Source: Gemmatimonadaceae bacterium
Lineage (GTDB): Bacteria; Gemmatimonadota; Gemmatimonadetes; Gemmatimonadales; Gemmatimonadaceae
Assembly (NCBI GenBank): GCA_019694735.1
Contig: JAIBBJ010000214.1
Location: 1 to 43,173 of the forward strand
Reading direction: 5' to 3'
DNA: 43,173 bases
Positions 34,612 to 42,232 of this stretch are shown piece by piece. Every line of letters begins with the position of its first letter. Position 1 is the stretch's first letter. The position numbers and the translations under genes were made by a program. The notes below the pieces were generated by a model. It had not been told where the DNA came from. It made no database searches and saw only the letters and a list, made by a program, of their open reading frames with translations.

Positions 34612-35421
34612 GTGCCCGAACTCCCCGAGACCGAGACGATCGCGCGCGACCTGGACGGCGCCCTCCGCGGCGCCGTCGTGCGTTCGGTGGCCGTGGAGCG
34701 CGCCGATGTGCTCCGCGGCGACTCCGCCGGCGTCCGCACGCTCGCCGGCGCGCGGGTCCTCGGCGTGCACCGCCGTGCGAAGAGCGTCGTGCTCGACCTC
34801 GGGCCGGCCGGCCGCCTCGTCGTGACGCCGCGCTTCACCGGGGCGCTGCTCGTGGACGGCGCCCCGGACGAGGCCTACACCTGCCTGCGCCTCGCGCTCG
34901 ACGACGGCCGCACCGTGCGCTACCACGACGTGCGACGGCTCGGCACCGTCGCGCTTCTCGACGCCACCGCGTTCGCGGCCTGGGACGCGGCCCTCGGCCC
35001 CGAGCCGCTTGACCCGGGCCTCACCGCCGAGCGATTTTCGGGACTCATTCGGGGGTCGTCGCGCGCCGTGAAGAGCATCCTGATGGACCAGAAACGGCTG
35101 GCCGGCGTGGGGAACATCTACGCCAACGAGGCGCTGTGGCGGGCGGGGCTGCGCCCGACGCGCCGCGGCCGCTCGGTGCGCCTCGCGGAGGGCGCGCGGC
35201 TGCTCGCCGCGCTGCGCGGCGTGCTGGAGGAGTCCATCGCGCTCCGCGGCACGACCTTCCGCGACTATCGCGATGCGTACGGCGGCCGCGGCGGATTCGC
35301 CGCGCGCCTGCAATGCTATGGTCGCGCGGGTGCGCCGTGCATGCGATGCCGCCGCACGCTCGTCGGCACGCACCGCCTCGAGGGGCGCCAGACGGTCTGG
35401 TGCCCGGGCTGCCAGCGCTGA
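34612..35421 (+). CDS. mutM: Formamidopyrimidine/endonuclease VIII-type DNA glycosylase
   Basis: 269 residues. The GTG start at 34612 gives M-P-E-L-PETE, whose Pro2 becomes the catalytic N-terminal imine nucleophile and Glu3 the acid. Other family marks are the helix-two-turn-helix KSILMDQKRLAGVGNIYANEALW (K-x-x-LLDQ-type) and the C-terminal zinc finger C-x2-C ... C-x2-C (CMRC, CPGC) ending in QR. It excises oxidised purines such as 8-oxoguanine. It lies 22 bases after purD and abuts the Cho-like nuclease. Confidence 0.94.
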   Translation: MPELPETETIARDLDGALRGAVVRSVAVERADVLRGDSAGVRTLAGARVLGVHRRAKSVVLDLGPAGRLVVTPRFTGALLVDGAPDEAYTCLRLALDDGRTVRYHDVRRLGTVALLDATAFAAWDAALGPEPLDPGLTAERFSGLIRGSSRAVKSILMDQKRLAGVGNIYANEALWRAGLRPTRRGRSVRLAEGARLLAALRGVLEESIALRGTTFRDYRDAYGGRGGFAARLQCYGRAGAPCMRCRRTLVGTHRLEGRQTVWCPGCQR

Positions 35422-36570
35422 ATGGCCCGCCGTCGCCGCCGCCGCGGGCCGCTCGCGCCACCGAAGGACGTCGAGATGCGGATCGACACCATGCTCGCCG
35501 TGGTGAAGGACACCGCACGCGACGTGCCGGGCGTCTATCGCATGACCTCCGCCGATGGCGAGGTCATCTACGTCGGGAAGTCGAAGGCGTTGCGGACGCG
35601 CCTGCTCAGCTACTTCCGCGCCTCCTACCCCAGGGACAAGGGCGCGCGCATCCTGCACGAGGCGGCGACGCTCGAGTGGGAGGTGCTGCCGAGCGAGTTC
35701 GCCGCGCTGCTGCGCGAACTGCGGCTCATCAAGCTGCTCCGGCCGCGCTACAACGTGATGATGAAGCGGGACGCGCGGTACCACGCCTTCGTGCGCGTCT
35801 CGCGCGGGCCCGCGCCACGGTTCCACGTGGTGCGCGGCGCCGGCACCGACGAGACGGGTACCTACTACGGCCCGTTCCGCGGCGCGCTCCAGCTCGAGGA
35901 GGCGCTCCGCGAGCTCAATGACGTGCTCGGCCTCCGCGACTGCCGGCTCGACCAGCCGATGCACTTCGCCGACCAGCCCGACCTGCTGGATCTGCCGACC
36001 CGCACGCCGGGGTGCATCCGCCACGAGATCGGCAAGTGCCTCGGCCCGTGCGTCGGCGCCGTGCGCGAGGAGGAGTACCTCGCGCGGTTCCGGGCGGCGA
36101 AGGAGTTCCTCGAGGGACGGCACGACGCGCCGCTCGCCCCGCTCCGCGCGGCGATGGAGGCATCGAGCGACGCGCTCGACTTCGAGCGCGCGGCGCTGAT
36201 GCGCGACAAGATCCGTCGGCTCGAGTCGCTGCAGGAACAGTTCGGGCGGATCCGGTTCGCGCTGGAGTCGCTCTCGTTCACGTACACGATCCCCGGCGAG
36301 CGGCCGGAGGACGCGCGGAGCTACGTGATCCGCCGCGGCCGCGTGCGGCACGAGGGCCCGGCCCCGCGGGACGCCGCGGAACGGCGCACGTTCGAGCAGC
36401 GGATCGCCGAGGTCCTCGCCCCCGCCGAGCGCGCGCCGGCGACCGTGCCGGGGCATGAGGTGGATGAGGTGCTGCTGGTGGCGGCCTGGTTCAGGAAGCA
36501 CCCGAAGGAGCTCAAGCGGACCGAGGCGTTCGCAGTGACCGCGCAGACGGCACCGGCGCGGAGCGCCTGA
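35422..36570 (+). CDS. Cho/half-UvrC-like GIY-YIG endonuclease
   Basis: 382 residues. A GIY-YIG nuclease domain (about 35-112; GVYRM, IYVGKSKALRTRLLSYF) is followed by the UvrC cysteine cluster C174, C198, C206, C210 (CIRHEIGKCLGPC), which holds an iron-sulfur cluster in UvrC. A UVR-type UvrB-binding helix pair follows (about 246-275, DALDFERAALMRDKIRRLESLQEQ). The RNase H-like and HhH half of UvrC is missing, as in E. coli Cho, so only the 3' incision should be possible. The first two cysteines are 23 residues apart rather than about 11. Its ATG directly abuts the mutM stop. Confidence 0.85.
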   Translation: MARRRRRRGPLAPPKDVEMRIDTMLAVVKDTARDVPGVYRMTSADGEVIYVGKSKALRTRLLSYFRASYPRDKGARILHEAATLEWEVLPSEFAALLRELRLIKLLRPRYNVMMKRDARYHAFVRVSRGPAPRFHVVRGAGTDETGTYYGPFRGALQLEEALRELNDVLGLRDCRLDQPMHFADQPDLLDLPTRTPGCIRHEIGKCLGPCVGAVREEEYLARFRAAKEFLEGRHDAPLAPLRAAMEASSDALDFERAALMRDKIRRLESLQEQFGRIRFALESLSFTYTIPGERPEDARSYVIRRGRVRHEGPAPRDAAERRTFEQRIAEVLAPAERAPATVPGHEVDEVLLVAAWFRKHPKELKRTEAFAVTAQTAPARSA

Positions 36571-36575
36571 GCGGG

Positions 36576-36611
36576 GACCGGGGCGCGCCGCCGGTTCGCC
36601 GCGCCGCGGTC
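36576..36611. terminator. Hairpin between convergent nuclease and phosphoesterase genes
   Basis: GACCGGGGCGCG (36576-36587) and CGCGCCGCGGTC (36600-36611) pair at 11 of 12 positions around a 12-base loop. It overlaps the phosphoesterase stop codon. There is no T-run. Confidence 0.5.
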
Positions 36612-37092
36612 AGCCCGGCAGCGGCACGAGCGCTGCCTCCGCGTGGCCGTCCGCGATCGTCAGGATCGCGACGCTCGGCTCGAGGTCGAACCGCCGAGGG
36701 CCGGCCGCGCCCGGGTTCACCACCAGCCGCCCGCCCACGCGCTCGATGAGCTGCCGGTGCGTGTGCCCGTAGACGCAGACGTCCGCGTCGTACGCCGCCG
36801 CGACCTTCGCCGCCCCGGGCCGCCCCAGCTCATGGCCGTGCTGCACGTGGATGCGCACCCCGCCCACCACCACGTCGAGCGCCTCGGCGAGGCGCCGGTC
36901 GTCCGGTGCGTCGCAGTTCCCGAGGACCGCGCGCACCGGCGCGATCAGCGCGAGCTCGTCGAGGATCTCGTCCCCGCATACGTCGCCGGCGTGCAGGATC
37001 TGCGCGACGCCCGCGAACACGGTGTGCACCGCCGGGCGGAGCAGGCCGTGCGTGTCGCTGATGAGGCCGATCCGCACGGGCGCCCCGCTCAT
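36610..37092 (-). CDS. YfcE/MJ0936-type metallophosphoesterase
   Basis: 160 residues with the full calcineurin-like metal set: LISDTHG (12-18), HAGDVCGDE, LGNCD, HGHELG and YGHTH. These small two-metal enzymes cleave phosphodiesters or cyclic nucleotides in vitro; the natural substrate is unknown. Last gene of the quinone operon, its ATG overlapping the ubiX stop by four bases. A functional link to quinone synthesis is not obvious. Confidence 0.9.
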   Translation of the reverse strand: MSGAPVRIGLISDTHGLLRPAVHTVFAGVAQILHAGDVCGDEILDELALIAPVRAVLGNCDAPDDRRLAEALDVVVGGVRIHVQHGHELGRPGAAKVAAAYDADVCVYGHTHRQLIERVGGRLVVNPGAAGPRRFDLEPSVAILTIADGHAEAALVPLPG

Positions 37093-37703
37093 TCGCGCGG
37101 CTCGCCCCAGCGGGGCGCGAGGGTGTTGGGGACACCGAGGTGGTCGAGCGCGCGCGCGACGATGAAGTCCACGAGCTCCTCGATCCGCGTCGGGCGATGG
37201 TAGAACCCGGGCGCCGCCGGCATCACCGTCGCGCCGGCGAGCGTCACCTGGCGCATGTTCTCGAGGTGGATGAGCGAGAGGGGCGTCTCGCGCGTGACGA
37301 GCAGCAGCGGCCGGCGTTCCTTCAGCGCCACGTCCGCCGCGCGCTCCACCAGCGACCGCGAGGTCCCGGCCGCGATGCTCGCGACGGTGCCCATCGAGCA
37401 CGGGCAGATCACCATCCCGCCGGCGAGGTGGGAGCCCGAGGCCGGCGCCGCACCGCGGTCGCCGTCGTCGTACACCGTCACGAGGCCATCCCAGCGCGAC
37501 GGGCCCACCGCCTCGCGCAGCTGCGCGAGGTCGGCGATGTCCGATTCCGTCCGGAGCAGCCGGAATCCGTGCGAGCTGACGATGAGCGAGACCCGCCGCT
37601 CGGCGACGAGCAGCTGCTCGAGCAGCCGGATGCCGTACGGCGCGCCGCTCGCGCCCGTGATCGCGAGCACCACCGGCGCCGCCGCGTCGAGGCCGCGCGT
37701 CAT
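37089..37703 (-). CDS. ubiX: UbiX-family flavin prenyltransferase
   Basis: 204 residues. Makes the prenylated FMN cofactor needed by UbiD decarboxylases. Motifs: AITGASGAPYGIRLLEQLL at the N-terminus, MVICPCSMGTVASIAAGTS in the flavin site, RRPLLLVTRETPLSLIHLENM and a C-terminal PGFYHRPTRIEELVDF. The ATG overlaps the ubiA stop. If the operon serves the futalosine menaquinone route, this would be MqnM. Confidence 0.95.
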   Translation of the reverse strand: MTRGLDAAAPVVLAITGASGAPYGIRLLEQLLVAERRVSLIVSSHGFRLLRTESDIADLAQLREAVGPSRWDGLVTVYDDGDRGAAPASGSHLAGGMVICPCSMGTVASIAAGTSRSLVERAADVALKERRPLLLVTRETPLSLIHLENMRQVTLAGATVMPAAPGFYHRPTRIEELVDFIVARALDHLGVPNTLAPRWGEPRE

Positions 37704-38596
37704 GCGAGGATCCGGTCGGCCAGCACGCAGCCGAAGAAGGCCATCGAGATCACGCCGTTCATCGTGAAGAAGGCCGCGTCGAGCTTCGAGAGGTCGTCCC
37801 CCGAGACCAGCGAGTGCTCGTAGGTGAGCAGCGCGGCCGCGAGCCCCACGCCGACCCACGCGAGCGTGCCGGCGCCGAACGCGACCACCGTCGCCGCGAG
37901 CGCGAGCACCGTCACCACGTGCAGCGCCCGCGCGACCAGGATCGCATTGCGCACGCCGATCGCGGCGGGGATCGAGTGCAGCCCCTGCGACCGGTCGAAC
38001 GCCACGTCCGGCAGCGCGTAGAGCACGTCGAATCCGCCCGACCACGTCATCACCGCCACGGTGATGGTGAGCAGCGCCCACCACGGGTCGCTCCACTGCC
38101 CCGTCACCGCGAGGTACCCGCCGACCGGCGCGATCGCGAGCCCGAGCCCGAGCACGAGGTGCGCGTACCGCGTGAACCGCTTGGTGAACGAGTAGAAGCT
38201 CACCCACGCCAGCGCGACCGGCGCGAGGCGCAGACAGAGCGGGTTGAGCATCGCGGCCGCGACGAGGAAGAGCCCGGCCGCGATCGCGACCGTCACCCAC
38301 GCGTCGGCCACGCGGATCGCGCCGCGCGGGATCTCGCGCTGCGCCGTGCGCGGGTTCTTCGCGTCGTACTCGCGGTCCACGATGCGGTTGACCGCCATCG
38401 CCACCCACCGCGCGCAGGTGAACGCGAGCACCACCCAGCCCACCATCGCGAGCGTGATCGGTGCCGTGCGCGTCGCGAAGGTCACGCCCACCAGCGCGAA
38501 CGGCAGCGCGAAGACCGTGTGCGGCAGCTTCACGAAGCTCGCCCAGCGTGCGAGCCCCGACTCGCCGGCGAAGGTCTGCCCCTCGCGTGCGCTCAC
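37700..38596 (-). CDS. ubiA: UbiA-family polyprenyltransferase
   Basis: 298 residues with eight or nine membrane helices. The two Asp-rich motifs that bind the prenyl diphosphate magnesium ions are N70-RIVD-REYD-x-KNPRT and D190-VLYALPDVAFD. It attaches the isoprenoid tail to an aromatic quinone precursor in the cytoplasmic membrane. GTG 38596 overlaps the ubiD stop (GTGA). In the futalosine route the same enzyme class is MqnP. Confidence 0.93.
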   Translation of the reverse strand: MSAREGQTFAGESGLARWASFVKLPHTVFALPFALVGVTFATRTAPITLAMVGWVVLAFTCARWVAMAVNRIVDREYDAKNPRTAQREIPRGAIRVADAWVTVAIAAGLFLVAAAMLNPLCLRLAPVALAWVSFYSFTKRFTRYAHLVLGLGLAIAPVGGYLAVTGQWSDPWWALLTITVAVMTWSGGFDVLYALPDVAFDRSQGLHSIPAAIGVRNAILVARALHVVTVLALAATVVAFGAGTLAWVGVGLAAALLTYEHSLVSGDDLSKLDAAFFTMNGVISMAFFGCVLADRILA

Positions 38597-40086
38597 CGGC
38601 GCGGCACCGGCAGCCCGAGCTTCGGCCACATCGCGTCCACCCGCGCCTTCGTCGCCGCGTCCATCGTGATCACCTTCGGCCAGTCGCGCGTGAACCCCTC
38701 CTCGGGCCACTTCCGCGTGCCGTCGATGCCCATCTTCGAGCCGTAGGAGAAGGCGCGGCTCGAGTGGTCGAGGACGTCCATCGGGCCCATCGTGAACCGT
38801 GTGTCGCGCTCGGGGTCGATGTTGTTCAGCGCCACCCACCACGCCTCCTGCGGGTCGCGCACGTTCACCCAGTCGTCCACCACGACGAGCACCTTCGCGA
38901 GCGACATCAGGCCGGCGCCCCAGAGGGCGTTCATCACCTTGTACGCGTGCCCCGGATACTGCTTCCGGATCGACACCAGCACGAGGTTGTGGAACACCCC
39001 CTCGGCCGGCATGTGGTAGTCCACGATCTCGGGGTTCGTGAGCTTGAGCAGCGGCAGGAAGATCCGCTCCGTCGCGTGCCCGAGGTAGAAGTCCTCCATC
39101 GGCGGCCGCCCGACGATCGTCGCGCAGTACACCGGCGCCTTCCGCATCGTGACCGCGGTGACGTGCACCCGCGGGTAGAGGTCCGCCTCGGAGTAGAAGC
39201 CGGTGTGGTCGCCGAACGGCCCCTCGACGACCAGCGCCTCCTGGGGGTCGATGTAGCCCTCGATCACGAACTCCGCCTCGGCGGGCACCTCGAGGTCGCA
39301 GGTGATCGCCTTCACCAGCTTCACCGGCTTCCGCCGCAGGAAGCCGGCGAAGATGAACTCGTCCACGTTGGGCGGCAGCGGCGCGCTCGCCGAGTACATC
39401 GACGCCGGGTCCGCCCCGACCACGATGCAGACCGGCATCCGCTCGCCCCGCTCCGCCATCTGCCGCCAGTGTTCGGCGCCCGTCTTGTGGCGCTGCCAGT
39501 GCATCGCGACGTGGCGCTTCCCCAACTGCTGCACGCGGTACATCCCCACGTTGCGGATGCCGCGCTTCGGGTCCTTGCTGACCACCGCGGTCATCGTGAT
39601 GAACGGGCCGCCGTCCTCCGGCCAGGTGGTCAGCACGGGGATGCGGTCGAGGTCGATCTCGTCCCCCTGCCAGACGACCTCCTGGCACGGCGCCGGCGAC
39701 GCCTGCGTGCGCGGCGGGAACTTCGCGACCTCGAGCAGCCGCGGCAGCAGCTGGAGCTTGCCGAGGAAGCCCTCGGGGACCTTGAGGTCGAGCAACTGGG
39801 TGATCCGGTCGCCGTGCTCGTCGAGCCGCGCGACGCCGAGCGCCATCGCCATGCGCGACATCGAGCCGAAGACATTGATCGCCACCGGGAAGCGCGAGAC
39901 GGTGCCGTCACGCAGCACGGGGCGCTCGAACAGCAGCGCCGGCCCGCCGCCCGGCATCTTCATCACGCGGTCGGCGATCTCGCACATCTCGAGCTCGACC
40001 TTCACCGGCTCCCCGATGCGCACCAGCTCCCCCGCCCGCTCCACCGCGGCGAGGAGGTCCTGCAGGGTGTCGAACGCGTCGCTCAC
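38593..40086 (-). CDS. ubiD: UbiD-family prenyl-FMN-dependent decarboxylase
   Basis: 497 residues, the UbiD norm. Features are TMTAVVSKDPKRGIRNVGMYRVQ, VVVGADPASMYSASAPLP, the acid motif EGPFGDHTGFYS and a C-terminal FSYGSKMGIDGTRKWPEEG. It decarboxylates an aromatic acid during quinone synthesis and needs the cofactor made by UbiX two genes on. GTG 40086 overlaps the ubiE stop; the long open frame beyond it runs through ubiE and is not used. MqnL is the name if the futalosine route is right. Confidence 0.95.
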   Translation of the reverse strand: MSDAFDTLQDLLAAVERAGELVRIGEPVKVELEMCEIADRVMKMPGGGPALLFERPVLRDGTVSRFPVAINVFGSMSRMAMALGVARLDEHGDRITQLLDLKVPEGFLGKLQLLPRLLEVAKFPPRTQASPAPCQEVVWQGDEIDLDRIPVLTTWPEDGGPFITMTAVVSKDPKRGIRNVGMYRVQQLGKRHVAMHWQRHKTGAEHWRQMAERGERMPVCIVVGADPASMYSASAPLPPNVDEFIFAGFLRRKPVKLVKAITCDLEVPAEAEFVIEGYIDPQEALVVEGPFGDHTGFYSEADLYPRVHVTAVTMRKAPVYCATIVGRPPMEDFYLGHATERIFLPLLKLTNPEIVDYHMPAEGVFHNLVLVSIRKQYPGHAYKVMNALWGAGLMSLAKVLVVVDDWVNVRDPQEAWWVALNNIDPERDTRFTMGPMDVLDHSSRAFSYGSKMGIDGTRKWPEEGFTRDWPKVITMDAATKARVDAMWPKLGLPVPRR

Positions 40087-40838
40087 TTGGTGCCCACGTG
40101 CACGGCCGCGATCCCGAACGTCAGCGTCTCCCACCGGACGTCGCGGAAGCCCGCGTCGGTCATCGCCTGCGCGAGGACCCCCGTCTCGGGGAAGTTCGCC
40201 ACGGAACGCGGCAGGTAGGTGTAGGCGGTCTTGTGACCGCTGATCAGCCGCCCGATGCGCGGCAGGATGTGATGGAAGTAGAACAGGTACGAGGCGCGGA
40301 CCAGCGGCACGCGCGGGGTCGAGAACTCGAGGATCACGAACCGCGCGCCGGGGCGGAGCACGCGCCGCACCTCGCGCAGCCCCGCCCCGAGGTCGGCGAC
40401 GTTGCGGATGCCGAAGGCCACGATCGCGCCATCGAAGGCGTCGTCCCGGATCGGCAGCTGCAGCGCATCGGCGACCACTGGAGCCAGAACCGCGCGCGGC
40501 GCCTTGCCGTTCCCGGCCCGCAGCATCGGCTCCGCGAAGTCGGCGCCGACCACCGCGCCGCCGAAGCCCGCCGTGCGGATGAGCGTCGCCCCGACGTCGA
40601 GCGTGCCGGCGCAGAGGTCGAGGTAGGTGCCCGCGGGCACCCGGTCCCACCCGAGGCGCCGCAGCGCCACGCGCCGCCAAGACCGGTCGATGCCGAGCGA
40701 GAGGAGGCGGTTCAGCAGGTCGTAGCGCGGCGCGATCTCGGAGAAGATGCGCCGGACGTACGTGCGCTTGGTCGCCGCCGAGGCGCCCGCGGCGGCCGCG
40801 TGGGCCTCGAGTGCCTCCGGATCGAGCGTGTGCGGCAT
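40083..40838 (-). CDS. ubiE: Demethylmenaquinone/2-polyprenyl-benzoquinol methyltransferase
   Basis: 251 residues of the UbiE/MenG family: VRRIFSEIAPRYDLLNRLLSLGIDRSWRR, SAM motif YLDLCAGTLDVG, FGIRNVADLGAGLREVRRVLRPGARFVILEFS, and the ending YTYLPRSVANFPE. It makes the last C-methylation of menaquinone or an equivalent step of ubiquinone. ATG 40838 is chosen because the family start and a promoter lie there. First gene of a five-gene operon with overlapping starts. Confidence 0.94.
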   Translation of the reverse strand: MPHTLDPEALEAHAAAAGASAATKRTYVRRIFSEIAPRYDLLNRLLSLGIDRSWRRVALRRLGWDRVPAGTYLDLCAGTLDVGATLIRTAGFGGAVVGADFAEPMLRAGNGKAPRAVLAPVVADALQLPIRDDAFDGAIVAFGIRNVADLGAGLREVRRVLRPGARFVILEFSTPRVPLVRASYLFYFHHILPRIGRLISGHKTAYTYLPRSVANFPETGVLAQAMTDAGFRDVRWETLTFGIAAVHVGTK

Positions 40839-40847
40839 AAGAGTCGA

Positions 40848-40879
40848 AAGTTGCCCGGCGCCCATCCCCCGGGCAAGTT
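40848..40879. promoter_or_regulatory. Mirror-image overlapping divergent promoters of ubiE and the sigma factor gene
   Basis: Rightward: TTGCCC (40851-40856), 17 bases, CAAGTT (40874-40879), then 12 bases to the sigma factor ATG. Leftward: TTGCCC (40876-40871), 17 bases, CAACTT (40853-40848), then nine bases to the ubiE ATG. Each -35 overlaps the opposite -10, inside a 12-bp inverted repeat with one mismatch (40847-40858 / 40869-40880). Both cannot be occupied at once. Confidence 0.6.
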
Positions 40880-40891
40880 TCCGGACAGCGA

Positions 40892-41494
40892 ATGGCCCCG
40901 CCCCTCGACCTCCAGAACCTCCCGGACGCCGACGTCGTCGCGCTCGCCCAGAAGGGCAAGGAGGCGGCGTTCCGCGAGCTGATCCGCCGCTACGAGCGGC
41001 CGGTCTTCACGCTCATCTACCGGATGGTGCGCGACAGCACCGCGGCCGAGGACCTCGCGCAGGATGCCTTCATCAAGGTCCTGAACCACATCGACAAGTA
41101 CCGGCCCGAGTTCAAGTTCTCGAGCTGGCTCTTCAAGATCGCCAACAACATCGCGATCGATCACCTGCGCAAGCGCACGGTGGACACGATCTCGATGGAC
41201 GGCTCCCCCAACGCCGTGTCCGCGACCGAGGTCGAGGCGACCTCGTTCGAGCTCGCCGACGAGGGCGAGAACGCCCTCGATGAACTCACCGCGCGCGAGC
41301 TCGGCAGCGCCATCGAGCAGGCCATCGGCAAGCTCCGTCCGGAGTACCGGAACTGCATCATGCTCCGGCACGTGGAAGGCCGGAGCTACGAGGAGATCGC
41401 CGCCACGCTCGACCTGCCCCTCGGCACGGTGAAGACCTACATCCACCGCGCGCGGCACCAGTTGCGTGAGGCATTGCAGCACCTGCGGGAATAG
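40892..41494 (+). CDS. ECF (RpoE-type) RNA polymerase sigma factor
   Basis: 200 residues with only regions 2 and 4. Region 2: FRELIRRYERPVFTLIYRMVRD, AEDLAQDAFIKVLNHIDKY, FSSWLFKIANNIAIDHLRKR. Region 4: LRPEYRNCIMLRHVEGRSYEEIAATLDLPLGTVKTYIHRARHQLR. It would direct RNA polymerase to stress-type promoters and is followed by a likely anti-sigma factor, 143 bases on. Shares its promoter region with the quinone operon. Confidence 0.93.
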   Translation: MAPPLDLQNLPDADVVALAQKGKEAAFRELIRRYERPVFTLIYRMVRDSTAAEDLAQDAFIKVLNHIDKYRPEFKFSSWLFKIANNIAIDHLRKRTVDTISMDGSPNAVSATEVEATSFELADEGENALDELTARELGSAIEQAIGKLRPEYRNCIMLRHVEGRSYEEIAATLDLPLGTVKTYIHRARHQLREALQHLRE

Positions 41495-41637
41495 TCGAGG
41501 CGGCGCGGCGCCCCGGACCTGGCCGAACACAGTCCGAACCCCACCCGGTCCCCCGCCCGCCCCCCTCCCGGAACCCCCGCCACGACCCCGCTGAAACCCC
41601 AGGGCCCCCACCCTCGTACGCCCCACCGGAGACCACC

Positions 41638-42228
41638 ATGGACCACCGCCACCTCCTCCCCAACGAGATCGACCTCCTGGTCGACGGCGAAGCCGGATTC
41701 GGCGTCGCCCCGTTGCGCGCGCACCTCGCCGAGTGCGGCGACTGCCGCGCGCGGTACGACGAGTTGCGGATCGTGGCCGAGTCGCTCGAGGCGCTCCCGC
41801 ACTTCACGCCGAGCCTCCGCTTCGCCGATACGGTGATGCGCGAGGTGCAGGTCGTGGAGCCGTGGCACGTCGCCCTCACCGAGGGGGCCCGTCGGCTCGT
41901 CCCGCGGAGCACGCCGATGCGCGTGCTGGCGGGCGCCGGCGCGGGAGCGGCGGCGCTGGCGATCTCGGGGAGCGCCGCATGGCTCGCATTCCGCGGCGAC
42001 CTGGCCGGCTGGGTGGTCAACCTCTTCGTGGACCGCACCCGCCAGACGATCGTGACCGGCGCCGGTGAGGTGGCCTCGAGCGCCCTCGGCGCCGACGCGA
42101 CCTCCGCGCTCGCGTCGGGCGGGCTGGCGACCCTCGCCATCAGCACCGTCGTCCTCGCCGCCGCGGCGGCGGGCGCGGTGCTCGGATTCCGCCGACTCGC
42201 CGCCACCGCCCGCGCCGCGCGAGGGTAA
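41638..42228 (+). CDS. Zinc-finger (ZAS-type) membrane anti-sigma factor
   Basis: 196 residues. The cytosolic N-terminus has H29-x3-C33-x2-C36 (AHLAECGDCRARY), the zinc-binding ZAS motif that sequesters ECF sigma factors. Two hydrophobic segments follow (about 93-116 and 155-183). It follows the sigma gene on the same strand, the usual partner arrangement. GGAG lies seven bases before ATG 41638. The middle region (VDRTRQTIVTGAGEVASSALG) has no recognised domain. Confidence 0.85.
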   Translation: MDHRHLLPNEIDLLVDGEAGFGVAPLRAHLAECGDCRARYDELRIVAESLEALPHFTPSLRFADTVMREVQVVEPWHVALTEGARRLVPRSTPMRVLAGAGAGAAALAISGSAAWLAFRGDLAGWVVNLFVDRTRQTIVTGAGEVASSALGADATSALASGGLATLAISTVVLAAAAAGAVLGFRRLAATARAARG

Positions 42229-42232
42229 TCCG

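Noticed and set aside
41570-41619. A self-type ECF promoter (GGAAC at 41570-41574, CGTAC at 41615-41619) before the anti-sigma gene
   Set aside because: The two elements are about 40 bases apart, far beyond the usual 16-17, so the match is probably chance in C-rich DNA.
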